From NCBI RefSeq assembly GCF_023701525.1, contig NZ_JAMQAW010000010.1, positions 407,487 to 471,486 of the forward strand: a DNA stretch of 64,000 nt, written 5' to 3'. Shown piece after piece: positions 39,380 to 47,702 of the stretch. Position numbers and translations under genes: made by a program. Positions within the stretch are counted from its first letter, which is position 1; each line of letters starts with the position of its first letter. This DNA comes from Streptomyces albipurpureus. Its GTDB lineage: Bacteria > Actinomycetota > Actinomycetes > Streptomycetales > Streptomycetaceae. The notes beneath the pieces are model-generated. The model was not told where the DNA came from. It made no database searches and worked only from the letters and a program-made list of their open reading frames with translations.

Positions 39380-41842
39380 TCACAGCTTCTCGACCGGCGC
39401 GTACCTCAGCAGCAGCCGCTTGGGCTTCTCGTCCCCGAAGTCGATCGTCGCCTGTGCGTCGGCGCCCACGCCCTTGACCTCGACCACCGTGCCCAGGCCG
39501 AACTGGTCATGAGTGACCCGGTCGCCGATCGTCAGCGAGATCACGGGCTTCTCGGCCGCACCACGCCGGGTCGCGAATCCTGCGGCCGCCGTCCGCCCAC
39601 GCGACGATGAAGCCGACGACAGCCGGGAGCCCAAACCGGACACGGGACCCGCGGGCGCGGCCATCGGACCTGTCCGCTTCCACTCCAGGTACTGGACGGG
39701 GATCTCTTCCAGGAACCGCGACGGCGGATTGTAGGCGGGCTGACCCCATGCGCTCCGCATCGAGGACCGGGTGAGATAGAGCCGTTCCCGGGCGCGGGTG
39801 ATGCCGACATACGCCAGCCTGCGCTCCTCCTCCAACTCCTTCGTCTGGCCGAGGGCGCGCATATGCGGGAAGACCCCGTCTTCCATGCCGGTCAGGAACA
39901 CCACCGGAAACTCAAGCCCCTTGGCGGTGTGCAAGGTCATCAGGGTGATGACTCCGGAGCCGTCTTCGTCCTCATCCGGGATCTGGTCCGAATCGGCGAC
40001 CAAAGCGACCTGCTCCAGGAACTCCGCGAGGGTGCCCGCGCCCTGGTCCTCGGAGCGGGCCTGCTCGAACTCCAGCGCGACGGCCGCCAGTTCCTGAAGG
40101 TTCTCGATCCGAGTCTCGTCCTGCGGGTCGGTCGAAGCCTGGAGCTCTGCCAGATAGCCCGTCCGCTCCAGCACCGCTTCCAGCACGACCGCGGGCCCCG
40201 CGCCCGAGTCGACGATCGTCCGCAACTCCTCCATCAGCGCGTTGAACCGCTTGACGGCATTGGCCGAACGGGCCGCCATTCCATATGCCTCGTCCACCCG
40301 CCGCAGTGCCTGCGGGAAGGTGATCTTCTCCCGTAGCGCCAGGGCGTCCATCATCGCCTCGGCACGGTCACCGATACCGCGCTTGGGGACATTGAGGATG
40401 CGGCGCAGCGGAACACTGTCTTCGGGGTTGGCCAGGACCCGCAGATACGCCAGGACGTCCCGGACCTCCTTGCGCTCGTAGAAGCGCACTCCGCCGACGA
40501 CCTTGTACGGCAGTCCGACCCGGATGAAGATCTCTTCGAAGACACGGGACTGGGCGTTCGTCCGGTAGAAGATGGCGACATCGCCCGCCTTGGCGTCCCC
40601 GGCGTCCGTCAGGCGGTCGATCTCATCCGCGACGAACTGCGCCTCATCGTGCTCGGTGTCGGCGACATAGCCGGTGATCTGCGCACCCGCCCCGGCGTTC
40701 GTCCAGAGGTTCTTGGGACGACGGCTCTCATTGCGCTCGATGACCGCATTGGCCGCGGAGAGGATGGTCTGGGTGGAGCGGTAGTTCTGCTCCAGCAAGA
40801 TCGTCGTCGCGTCCGGGTAATCCTCCTCGAACCGGAGGATGTTGCGGATCGTCGCACCGCGGAAGGCGTAGATCGACTGGTCGGCGTCGCCGACGACACA
40901 GAGCTCTGCGGCCGGTAGGTCCTCATAGCCCGAGCCCACGAGCTCCCGCACCAGCGTGTACTGGGCGTGGTTGGTGTCCTGGTACTCATCGACCAGGACA
41001 TGGCGAAAGCGCCGCCGATAGTGCTCGGCCACATCCGGAAACGCCTGGAGCAGATGGACGGTGGTCATGATGATGTCGTCGAAGTCCAGGGCGTTGGCCT
41101 CGCGCAGCCGCGCCTGGTACATCCGATACGCCTCGGCGAGCGTCTTCTCGAACTGGTCCGCCGCCTGGTCGGCGAAGGACTCCTCGTCGATCAGCTCGTT
41201 CTTCAGGTTCGAGACCTTGGCGCTGAACGACTTCGGCGGGAACTTCTTCGGATCGACGTCGAGATCGCGGCAGACCAGGGCCATCAGTCGCTTGGAGTCC
41301 GCCGCGTCATAGATCGAGAACGACGAGGTGAAGCCGAGCTTCTTGGACTCCCGGCGCAGGATGCGCACACAGGCGCTGTGGAAGGTGGACACCCACATCG
41401 CACTCGCCCGCGGGCCGACGAGCTGTTCGACGCGCTCCTTCATCTCACCGGCGGCCTTGTTGGTGAAGGTGATCGCCAGTATCTGCCCGGGGTGGACGGC
41501 CCGGGTCGCCAGCAGATGCGCGATCCGGTGGGTCAGCACCCGGGTCTTGCCCGAGCCGGCTCCGGCGACGATGAGCAGCGGAGAGCCCGTGTGCACGACG
41601 GCGGCCCGCTGCTGGTCGTTCAGCCCGTCCAGGAGGGCGTCGGGGTCCACGACGGTGCGGGGCGCACCATCGCGGTGGTACGCGTCCCGAGCCGGGGGCA
41701 CATCAAACGCGCCCTGGAAGAGGTCGTCCGGGATCGTCTCCCGGGCCTGGCCCTCGGGACCCTCATGGTCCTCGGGCGGCGGGGGCTCCTCCGAGGAGTG
41801 CTGGAGGTTCGCCAGGAAGTGTTCGTCAAAGAGGCTGCTCAT
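39380..41842 (-). CDS. pcrA: ATP-dependent DNA helicase PcrA/UvrD
   Basis: Superfamily 1A 3'-5' helicase for repair and replication-fork maintenance. 820 residues from ATG 41842. Motifs: Q-motif LNDQQRAAVVH (about residue 73), Walker A VAGAGSGKTRVLTHRI, Ia ITFTNKAAGEMKERV, III/II region VLVDEYQDTNHAQY (DExx) and GDADQSIYAFRGA, IV LEQNYRST, V LMTLHTAKGLEFPVVF and VI LAYVGITRARERLYL. The C-terminal ~65 residues form the PcrA Tudor-like tail (RVTHDQFGLGTVVEVKG), which in other bacteria binds RNA polymerase. The acidic head (residues 15-50) is typical for Streptomyces. Confidence 0.97.
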   Translation of the reverse strand: MSSLFDEHFLANLQHSSEEPPPPEDHEGPEGQARETIPDDLFQGAFDVPPARDAYHRDGAPRTVVDPDALLDGLNDQQRAAVVHTGSPLLIVAGAGSGKTRVLTHRIAHLLATRAVHPGQILAITFTNKAAGEMKERVEQLVGPRASAMWVSTFHSACVRILRRESKKLGFTSSFSIYDAADSKRLMALVCRDLDVDPKKFPPKSFSAKVSNLKNELIDEESFADQAADQFEKTLAEAYRMYQARLREANALDFDDIIMTTVHLLQAFPDVAEHYRRRFRHVLVDEYQDTNHAQYTLVRELVGSGYEDLPAAELCVVGDADQSIYAFRGATIRNILRFEEDYPDATTILLEQNYRSTQTILSAANAVIERNESRRPKNLWTNAGAGAQITGYVADTEHDEAQFVADEIDRLTDAGDAKAGDVAIFYRTNAQSRVFEEIFIRVGLPYKVVGGVRFYERKEVRDVLAYLRVLANPEDSVPLRRILNVPKRGIGDRAEAMMDALALREKITFPQALRRVDEAYGMAARSANAVKRFNALMEELRTIVDSGAGPAVVLEAVLERTGYLAELQASTDPQDETRIENLQELAAVALEFEQARSEDQGAGTLAEFLEQVALVADSDQIPDEDEDGSGVITLMTLHTAKGLEFPVVFLTGMEDGVFPHMRALGQTKELEEERRLAYVGITRARERLYLTRSSMRSAWGQPAYNPPSRFLEEIPVQYLEWKRTGPMAAPAGPVSGLGSRLSSASSSRGRTAAAGFATRRGAAEKPVISLTIGDRVTHDQFGLGTVVEVKGVGADAQATIDFGDEKPKRLLLRYAPVEKL

Positions 41843-42176
41843 CGCTCTACGAGTCTAGGCCGCCCCACTGACAGCCCGCCGCCGCATTGCCGGACCGCGC
41901 TGAAAGGCGGCCCGACCCATCGCGAATCCATGGCTCAGATGCTCGGGGACCGCCCCCGGCTCACCAGGGGCAGCGGCCAGACGGGAGGCCGTCAGCTGGG
42001 GCCAGCGGCACCAGCCAGGACCGCCTTCCGGTCAAGCCATGCCCCGGAGACCGGCCCGATGCCCCGAAAACCGGACCGATGGGGTAACTCCGCGTAACCA
42101 GGCGGGCGGGCATGACCAGGCGGACATAAGCAAGCGAATGTGCCAGGGCGGATGCGACCAGGCGCGGGAAAACGCT
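41843..42176. other. Non-coding region between pcrA and the ABC-F promoter
   Basis: No gene seen; it holds the pcrA promoter (not resolved). Confidence 0.4.
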
Positions 42177-42205
42177 TTGGCAGGCCCGGGGCAGGCGGGT
42201 ACCGT
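42177..42205 (+). promoter_or_regulatory. Promoter of the ABC-F gene, WblC/WhiB7-like
   Basis: TTGGCA (42177-42182), a 17-bp spacer and TACCGT (42200-42205). An A-rich block (GGAAAACGC, 42168-42176) lies directly upstream of the -35, the hallmark position of WhiB7/WblC-activated promoters, which control ribosome-protection genes in actinomycetes. The transcript would begin near 42212. Confidence 0.55.
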
Positions 42206-42227
42206 CATCGGCGTATCTGCTGTCGTC

Positions 42228-42305
42228 GTGAGGAGAGGCCGTTGCTCCGCTGAGGTTCGAGATGCCGTGCCCCCGCTCTCTGACGAGTGGTGTGCGCGCA
42301 TATGA
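42228..42305 (+). CDS. Putative upstream ORF 1 in the ABC-F leader
   Basis: GTG 42228, 25 codons (VRRGRCSAEV...EWCARI), ending in a TGA that overlaps the next uORF ATG as ATGA. There is no clear ribosome-binding site, so translation is uncertain; it is listed because of the overlap. Confidence 0.3.
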   Translation: MRRGRCSAEVRDAVPPLSDEWCARI

Positions 42306-42367
42306 CCTCAGAAGTGGGCTGCCTCAGAGCCGACGCTCCCTCGTTCGGCGACTTCCTCCTTCTCTGA
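42302..42367 (+). CDS. Putative leader peptide (uORF 2) of the ABC-F gene
   Basis: ATG 42302, 21 codons: MTSEVGCLRADAPSFGDFLL plus a final Leu, then TGA. It lies wholly within the leader, between the promoter and the ribosome-binding-site hairpin, the position of a stalling peptide in ribosome-mediated attenuation. The MTSEVGCLRADAPSFGDFLLL pattern is one I associate with Streptomyces leaders of this kind, though I cannot verify this here. Confidence 0.5.
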   Translation: MTSEVGCLRADAPSFGDFLLL

Positions 42368-42399
42368 TCTTCCCTGTGCCGTGGTCAGCGGCGTACGGC

Positions 42400-42440
42400 A
42401 TCTCCGCGTGCAGTCCTGTCGGCACATCGAAGTCGGAGAT
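42400..42440 (+). promoter_or_regulatory. Hairpin sequestering the ABC-F ribosome-binding site
   Basis: ATCTCCG (42400-42406) is complementary to CGGAGAT (42434-42440), which is the Shine-Dalgarno of the ABC-F gene (ATG 42447). A second pairing, GTGCCG (42376-42381) with CGGCAC (42420-42425), is mutually arranged with it. A stalled ribosome on uORF 2 could shift the pairing. Confidence 0.5.
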
Positions 42441-42446
42441 CCGTCT

Positions 42447-44075
42447 ATGTCTCATTCCCCTGCTGCGTCTGTGGTCTGTTCCCACCTCTCGTTTACCTGG
42501 CCCGAAGGCACCGACGTGCTGAAGGACATCTCATGCGCCCTCGGCTCGGGTCGTACCGGGCTGATCGGCGACAACGGCAGCGGTAAGACCACACTGCTCC
42601 GGCTGATCGCCGGGGTGATCGCGCCCACCAGCGGAACCGTCCAGGTCGGTGGCGAGCTCGGCTACCTCCCCCAGGACCTCACGCTGGCCACCGGACACCG
42701 GGTGGAGGAGGTCTTGGACATCGCCCGCACCCGCGCTGCTCTGCATGCCATCGAGGCCGGTGACGCCAGCGCGGAGCACTTCGACGCCATCGGTGACGAC
42801 TGGGACATCGAGGAACGCACCCTCGCCACCCTGGACCAGCTCGGTTTGGGCCACATCGGGCTGGACCGCACGGTGGGCGAGGTCTCCGGCGGTGAAGCGG
42901 TGCTGCTGCGGCTGGCCGCGCTGCTGCTGGCCCGCCCCGATGTGCTGCTGCTGGACGAACCGACCAACAACCTCGACCACTCGGCCCGCCAACGTCTGTA
43001 CGGGGCGCTCGCCGGCTACTCGGGGGCCGTGGTCATCGTCAGCCATGATCGACACCTACTGGAGCAGGTGGATCAGATCGCCGAGCTGCGGAGCTCGGCG
43101 GTGCGTACGTTCACGGGCCCGCTCAGCACCTATCAGGACGCCATCGCCATCGAGCAGGAGGCCGCCACCCGTATGGTCACCGCGGCCGAGGCGCGGGTGA
43201 CCCGGGAGAAGCGGGAGCTGGATCAGTCCCATAGCCGTCAGGCGCGCAGCGTCCGCTACGGAAGGAAGATGTACGCCGACAACCGGCTGGACAAACCCAC
43301 GATGCAGGCCAAGAAGCGGTCCGCCCAGGTGTCCGCGGGCAAGGAGCGCGGTATGCACGAACAGCGGCTGAGCACGGCGCGCGAGCGACTGGAGCAGGCC
43401 GAAGCCCAGGTGCGCGAGGACGTGACCATCCGCCTGGACCTACCTGCCACATCCCTCCCTGCGGGCCGGGGTGTGCTCAGCCTGAACCAGGTGCGGCTGC
43501 GCTCCGGCGCCTGGCTCGGCTCACTCGATGTCCACGGCCCGCAGCGCATCGCCCTGCTGGGTGGCAACGGAGTGGGCAAGACCACCCTGCTGCGCACCCT
43601 CTGCGGCCAGCTCGCCCCGACCGAAGGCCTGGTGTCGGTCCAGGTGCCGCTGCGCTGTCTGCCGCAGCGGTTGGACGTCCTCGACGATGGGCTCACGATC
43701 GTCCAGAACGTCACCCGGCTGGCTCCACGGGCCACCGGCAACCAGATCCGCGCCCAACTGGCCCGTTTCCTCTTCCGGGGCGGCCGGGCCGAGCAGCGGG
43801 TGAGCACCCTCTCCGGAGGGGAGCGTCTACGTGCCACGCTGGCCGCGCTGTTGCTGGCCGAACCCGCCCCGCAACTGCTGCTGCTGGACGAGCCCACCAA
43901 CAACCTCGATCTGGCCAGCGTTGATCAACTCACCCAGGCACTGGCCGCTTACCGAGGTGCACTTGTCGTTGCCAGCCATGATCGGCCGTTCCTCCGTGCG
44001 GCCGGGATCACCCGTTGGCTCAGTCTGGACGGCGGGGGGCTGACCGAGGTGGAGCGCGAGGAGCTGCACCGGTAG
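42447..44075 (+). CDS. ABC-F family ribosome-protection ATPase
   Basis: 542 residues from ATG 42447, with GGAGAT six bases upstream. Two ABC domains without membrane parts. First: Walker A GLIGDNGSGKTTLLRL, signature VSGGEAVLLRLA, Walker B VLLLDEPTNNLD, switch His VSHDRHLL. Second: LLGGNGVGKTTLL, LSGGERLRATLA, LLLLDEPTNNLD, ASHDRPFL. A charged coiled linker (about residues 230-330: RVTREKRELDQSHSRQARS...) joins them and would reach the peptidyl-transferase centre. Members confer resistance to 50S-targeting antibiotics by displacing the drug. The antibiotic specificity cannot be read from sequence. The leader suggests antibiotic-inducible expression. Confidence 0.9.
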   Translation: MSHSPAASVVCSHLSFTWPEGTDVLKDISCALGSGRTGLIGDNGSGKTTLLRLIAGVIAPTSGTVQVGGELGYLPQDLTLATGHRVEEVLDIARTRAALHAIEAGDASAEHFDAIGDDWDIEERTLATLDQLGLGHIGLDRTVGEVSGGEAVLLRLAALLLARPDVLLLDEPTNNLDHSARQRLYGALAGYSGAVVIVSHDRHLLEQVDQIAELRSSAVRTFTGPLSTYQDAIAIEQEAATRMVTAAEARVTREKRELDQSHSRQARSVRYGRKMYADNRLDKPTMQAKKRSAQVSAGKERGMHEQRLSTARERLEQAEAQVREDVTIRLDLPATSLPAGRGVLSLNQVRLRSGAWLGSLDVHGPQRIALLGGNGVGKTTLLRTLCGQLAPTEGLVSVQVPLRCLPQRLDVLDDGLTIVQNVTRLAPRATGNQIRAQLARFLFRGGRAEQRVSTLSGGERLRATLAALLLAEPAPQLLLLDEPTNNLDLASVDQLTQALAAYRGALVVASHDRPFLRAAGITRWLSLDGGGLTEVEREELHR

Positions 44076-44100
44076 GGCCGGGGGCGGTGGCATTCGTACG

Positions 44101-44130
44101 GGCGGGGGCCATGGATTGATGGCCCCCGCC
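44101..44130 (+). terminator. Hairpin terminator after the ABC-F gene
   Basis: Perfect 12-bp stem, GGCGGGGGCCAT (44101-44112) with ATGGCCCCCGCC (44119-44130), and a 6-nt loop, 25 bp after the stop. Confidence 0.8.
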
Positions 44131-44399
44131 ACCCTGCGGAATCAGCTGCGGTGGCTTGGTTTCATTGCACCTGATCCCGCTGCACCTGGCTGAGTGCGCA
44201 ATTTCGCCCACGATCGATCACCCTTCGCACCCACCCGGACGCGAAAGGTGAATTTCTGGGCCCCGATGCCCGCCGATTGCAAAGGTCACGAAAATGTATC
44301 GGACAAAACGAACACCAATCTTCACAGCAGCCTCACGTGTTGGCTAGCGTGCTGGTTCAAGCAGCCCGTACTCCTGTGGCGATCCACGTCCATCGGGCC

Positions 44400-44548
44400 G
44401 CCCACGCCTCATTCGGTCTCCGCCCCCATGGGAGACCGGAACTGGGGGACCACCAGGTACCACCAGGGTGAATCGGACCCGAATGTGCGCCGGTCCGTAG
44501 GGCTCTTCCGTTCCGCCCGAACCCGACGGCCCACCCGGTAGGCGGACA
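44400..44548 (+). ncRNA. c-di-AMP (ydaO/yuaA) riboswitch
   Basis: The conserved ydaO elements appear in order: CGCCTCATTCGG (5' strand of P1), ACTGGGGGACCACCAGG, CCAGGGTGAATCGG, GTCCGTAGGGCTCTTCC, CCGAACCCGACGGCCCACC and GGTAGGCGG (3' strand of P1, pairing with CGCCT). This matches the pattern of the B. subtilis ydaO leader and of the Streptomyces rpfA leader. It ends about 10 bases before the AAGGAG of the NlpC/P60 gene. In actinomycetes this riboswitch turns off cell-wall hydrolase genes when c-di-AMP is bound. Confidence 0.87.
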
Positions 44549-44574
44549 ACGGAAGAAGGAGATGCCGGCCCTTG

Positions 44575-45717
44575 GTGTCGCATCGCAAGGCCCGAAGTCG
44601 TACCGCGAAACCCTCGCCCGCCGTTGGACTCACCACGGCAGCCATCGCATCCGTCGGACTTCTTTCGGCGCAGCCCGCCCAGGCGACGCCGAATGACCCG
44701 ACCCCCACGGTGGAGGAGGTGCAGAAGAAGATCGACGCCCTCTATCGGCAGGCCGGTACGCGAACACAGCGGTACAACACGGCGCAGCAGGCAGCCACCG
44801 ACAAGCGCCGACAGGTCGAAGAGGTTCGTGACGACCACGCCACCCGGGCCGAACGGCTCAGCGAACTCCTGAGAGCGGGCGACCCCGCGACCCGGTACCG
44901 CTCCGCATCGAATTCCCCGACCGGTAGATCCCTGTTCACCGAAGCGCCACCGACTGCCGGGGACCAGGCCGACGCACAGCACCGGATGAGCGACCGCCAG
45001 CGCGGCGTGCCCGCCGATGCTGGGAGCGGGTCGGCCCAGGCCGCCGGGCAGCGGGTCAGGGTGGCCGAAAGGCCTGAGTCCCTCACTCGCTCCCAAGGTG
45101 TCCTGCGGGCGGGAAAGCACTCGGTCCAATCGAAGTTGGCCGAGGCACGCACGCTGATGTCGCGATGGGACGCCGACGCCAGGACCCGACTGCTGGCCGT
45201 CGAGCAGGAGCAGGCGATCGCTCTCCGCCGTGCGACGGAGGAAGCGGCCAGACAGCAGGCCTCGGCCCGGACCATGGAGGGAGCGGAACTGAGGCGTCTG
45301 GAGCAGCAGCGCCGTCAGCACCCGAGTTTCCAGCCGACGACGGGTGCTTCCGCCGCGGCGAAGGCCGAGCGGGTTCTCGCCTTCGCTCGTGCGCAGGTGG
45401 GGAAGCCGTATGGCTGGGGTGCGACCGGGCCCAGCTCCTATGACGGCTCGGGGCTGACGCGGGCCGCGTGGAGGGCGGTCGGGGTGGATCTCCCCCGTAC
45501 CGCCGCGGCTCAGGCGACGGTTGGCCAGCGGGTGGGGACAAGGGATCTACGCCCCGGTGACCTGGTCTTCTACTCGGTAGATCACAGCCATGTGGGCGTC
45601 TACGTCGGTGACGGGAAGATGATCCACGCGCCGAGGCCGGGCGCGGACCGCCGCGCGGGTGTCCGGGTCGAGTCGATCTACACCATGCCGATCCAGGGAA
45701 GCGTCCGCCCGGCCTGA
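44575..45717 (+). CDS. NlpC/P60-family secreted protein lacking the catalytic cysteine
   Basis: 380 residues from GTG 44575 (VSHRKARSR), behind AAGGAG; TTG 44572 is an alternative. A signal peptide (AVGLTTAAIASVGLLSAQPAQA), then long coiled-coil segments (PTVEEVQKKIDALYRQAGTR...; EQEQAIALRRATEEAARQQ), then a C-terminal NlpC/P60 domain (AERVLAFARAQVGKPYGWGATGPSSYDGSGLTRAAW). The catalytic motif of this family is DCSGL; here it reads YDGSGLT (GGC for TGC), so the nucleophile Cys is missing. The His motif (HSHVGVYVG) is kept. It is therefore probably a pseudoenzyme or freshly inactivated. Compare the intact paralogue at 46502-47542. Controlled by the riboswitch at 44400-44548. Confidence 0.87.
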   Translation: MSHRKARSRTAKPSPAVGLTTAAIASVGLLSAQPAQATPNDPTPTVEEVQKKIDALYRQAGTRTQRYNTAQQAATDKRRQVEEVRDDHATRAERLSELLRAGDPATRYRSASNSPTGRSLFTEAPPTAGDQADAQHRMSDRQRGVPADAGSGSAQAAGQRVRVAERPESLTRSQGVLRAGKHSVQSKLAEARTLMSRWDADARTRLLAVEQEQAIALRRATEEAARQQASARTMEGAELRRLEQQRRQHPSFQPTTGASAAAKAERVLAFARAQVGKPYGWGATGPSSYDGSGLTRAAWRAVGVDLPRTAAAQATVGQRVGTRDLRPGDLVFYSVDHSHVGVYVGDGKMIHAPRPGADRRAGVRVESIYTMPIQGSVRPA

Positions 45718-45904
45718 CCGATGCCGGGCCCGGAGCGCTCTCCAGAGTGCGGGGAACGATCGAAGGCCTGGTGCGTCCGACCTCAGACGCACCGGGCCGC
45801 ACCCGGCGCGGCCAAGTCCACGTCCAGCGGCCAACGCTCACCCGGACCAGGACCAGGACCGGGCCCCGGACCCTCCGGTCCAGAGACTCCAGGACCAGGG
45901 GCCC
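45718..45904. other. Short convergent gap with GGACCA repeats
   Basis: Contains CCAGGACCAGGACC-type hexamer near-repeats and overlapping GGACC/GGTCC and GGGCCCC/GGGGCCC complementarity around 45864-45905 that could act as terminator. Confidence 0.4.
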
Positions 45905-46258
45905 TCAGGTCCAGACGGTGGCGATGAAGATGTTCGCGACGGTCAGTCCGCCCACCGCGGCGAACAGCCCCTTCTCCACGGTCTCCTCGTCGCGCTTGAC
46001 GTACACCAAGCCCAGGATGACGATCAGCACCGCCATCTTGACGCCGATCTTGATGTTGTTCACGGTCTGGTCGTCCGCCTGGTTGAGGCCGACCAGGGCC
46101 ACGCCCGTGACCAGCATCGTCAGCGCACCATGAAGCATCGCCGGAGTGAAGCGTGCCGTACCCGCGGATATCGCCTTCATCTGGGTGAGGAAGCCGCCCA
46201 GCAGGGACGCGATTCCGATGATGTGCAGGGCCACGAAGACATTGATGAGTGCTTCCAT
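45905..46258 (-). CDS. Small integral membrane protein
   Basis: 117 residues from ATG 46258 (MEALINVFVALHIIGIASLLGG). Four short membrane helices: residues about 4-24, 40-60 (AMLHGALTMLVTGVALVGL), 70-90 (VKMAVLIVILGLVYV) and 100-116. A KRDEETVEK loop precedes the last. Resembles small Streptomyces membrane proteins of unknown function. The frame is open upstream, but those codons overlap the divergent promoter and NlpC gene. Confidence 0.75.
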   Translation of the reverse strand: MEALINVFVALHIIGIASLLGGFLTQMKAISAGTARFTPAMLHGALTMLVTGVALVGLNQADDQTVNNIKIGVKMAVLIVILGLVYVKRDEETVEKGLFAAVGGLTVANIFIATVWT

Positions 46259-46501
46259 GGGGCGGAGCCTAGCCCTCCCCTTATCACCCCTCTCAGGCCA
46301 GGTCAGCCTCATTCGCCGCATCGGTCGTGGTAGTGCGGAGTGGGAGCCTCCGACGCACGAACACCTTCGCAAAGCGGTATCAGTCGTCCAGCTTCGACCA
46401 GATTCGATCCATAGCCCTCCTGAACCAGCATTTCGGGCATACGGTCCTGCCGCAGGCGACCTCCCGCCTCCCGGCTCCCCCGGCCGGCAATACGGAAGGA
46501 C

Positions 46502-47542
46502 GTGGACACTCTCGTGGCCGCGCACCGGAAGACCCGAGCCCACCGGAAAGACCACCCGCACCCACTCACCGGCACCGCCACCCGGACCGCGACCACCCTG
46601 GTACTCGCCGGAGCGGCGGTCGTCACCGCCTTCCAGGGCACTGGAGCGGCCGAGCCGGTGCTCACCCCCGCTCAGATCAAGGCCAGGGTCGACGAGTTGT
46701 ACCAAGAGGCCGAAGTCGCGACCGAGCACTACAACGGGGCCCGGGAGCGAGCCGCTCGGGAGCGCGCCGCACTGGACCGGCTGCGCGACGAGGCCGTACG
46801 GAGCACCGAGCGGCTCAACACCGCCCGCCACGCGCTCGGCTCGATCGCCACCGCCCAGTACCGCGCCGGGGGCATCGACCCCGGGCTCCAACTCGTCCTG
46901 TCCTCAGACCCGGACGAGTATCTGGAGCGGGCCGCCTTCGCCGCGCATATCGGCGATCGACAGGCCGCGTCCGTCGCCTCGGCTCAGCAGGAGTTGCGGC
47001 ATCTCACGGAGGTACGGGAGCGAGCGGGCCGGCGTTCGGCGGCCCTGGGGGCCCACCAGAGGGAGTTGAGCCGCCACAAGAAGACCGTCCAACGCAGGCT
47101 CGCCGCCGCTGAGCGTCTGCTGAACACCCTGCCCAGCACTCATGGCACCCCACGCACCGCTTCCGTAGCGCCGGTACTCTCCCCCACCACCGGCACTCGC
47201 GCCGCGCACGCGGTCGCCTACGCCTACCGAGCGTTGGGGAAGCCCTATGTCTGGGGCGCGACGGGCCCCGGCGCCTTCGACTGCTCGGGGCTGACCAGAG
47301 CGGCCTGGCAGGCGGCCGGGATCTCCCTACCCCGGACCACCTACAGCCAGATCGACGCGGGACAGCGCGTCTCCCGGGCTGCGCTCGCCCCGGGTGATCT
47401 GGTCTTCTTCTACTCCGGCGTCAGCCATGTGGGGCTCTACGTCGGTGCTGGCAAGATGATCCACTCGCCCCGGCCCGGTGGGGTGGTCCGTATCGCATCG
47501 ATCGACGAGATGCCCTTCGCGGGCGCGTCCCGGCCCGGCTGA
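46502..47542 (+). CDS. NlpC/P60-family secreted peptidoglycan endopeptidase
   Basis: 346 residues from GTG 46502 with GGAAGGAC upstream. After a basic head comes a signal segment (TTLVLAGAAVVTAFQGTGAAE), then coiled coils (LTPAQIKARVDELYQEAEVA...; ERAARERAALDRLRDEAVRSTERL). The C-terminal NlpC/P60 domain has VWGATGPGAFDCSGLTRAAW (catalytic Cys), SGVSHVGLYVGAGKMIHSP (catalytic His) and the third polar residue region. The triad is complete, so it should cleave peptide stems of peptidoglycan. It is a paralogue of the gene at 44575; the small membrane gene lies between them. No riboswitch is visible upstream. Confidence 0.9.
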   Translation: MDTLVAAHRKTRAHRKDHPHPLTGTATRTATTLVLAGAAVVTAFQGTGAAEPVLTPAQIKARVDELYQEAEVATEHYNGARERAARERAALDRLRDEAVRSTERLNTARHALGSIATAQYRAGGIDPGLQLVLSSDPDEYLERAAFAAHIGDRQAASVASAQQELRHLTEVRERAGRRSAALGAHQRELSRHKKTVQRRLAAAERLLNTLPSTHGTPRTASVAPVLSPTTGTRAAHAVAYAYRALGKPYVWGATGPGAFDCSGLTRAAWQAAGISLPRTTYSQIDAGQRVSRAALAPGDLVFFYSGVSHVGLYVGAGKMIHSPRPGGVVRIASIDEMPFAGASRPG

Positions 47543-47604
47543 CGGCCCGATCTACGACGCGCCCGGCCGACCGGCGCGAAGCGGGGTTCAAACCCACGTT
47601 CAGG

Positions 47605-47694
47605 TTCGGCTTCGGCTTCGGCTTCGGCTTCGGCTTCGGCTTCGGCTTCGGCTTCGGCTTCGGCTTCGGCTTCGGCTTCGGCTTCGGCTTCGGC
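47605..47694. repeat. TTCGGC x15 hexanucleotide repeat
   Basis: Fifteen uninterrupted copies in the convergent gap between the NlpC/P60 gene and the esterase gene, ending eight bases before the esterase stop. A minus-strand frame through it would read alternating Ala and Glu but has no plausible gene context. Confidence 0.97.
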
Positions 47695-47702
47695 GGAGCA
47701 TC

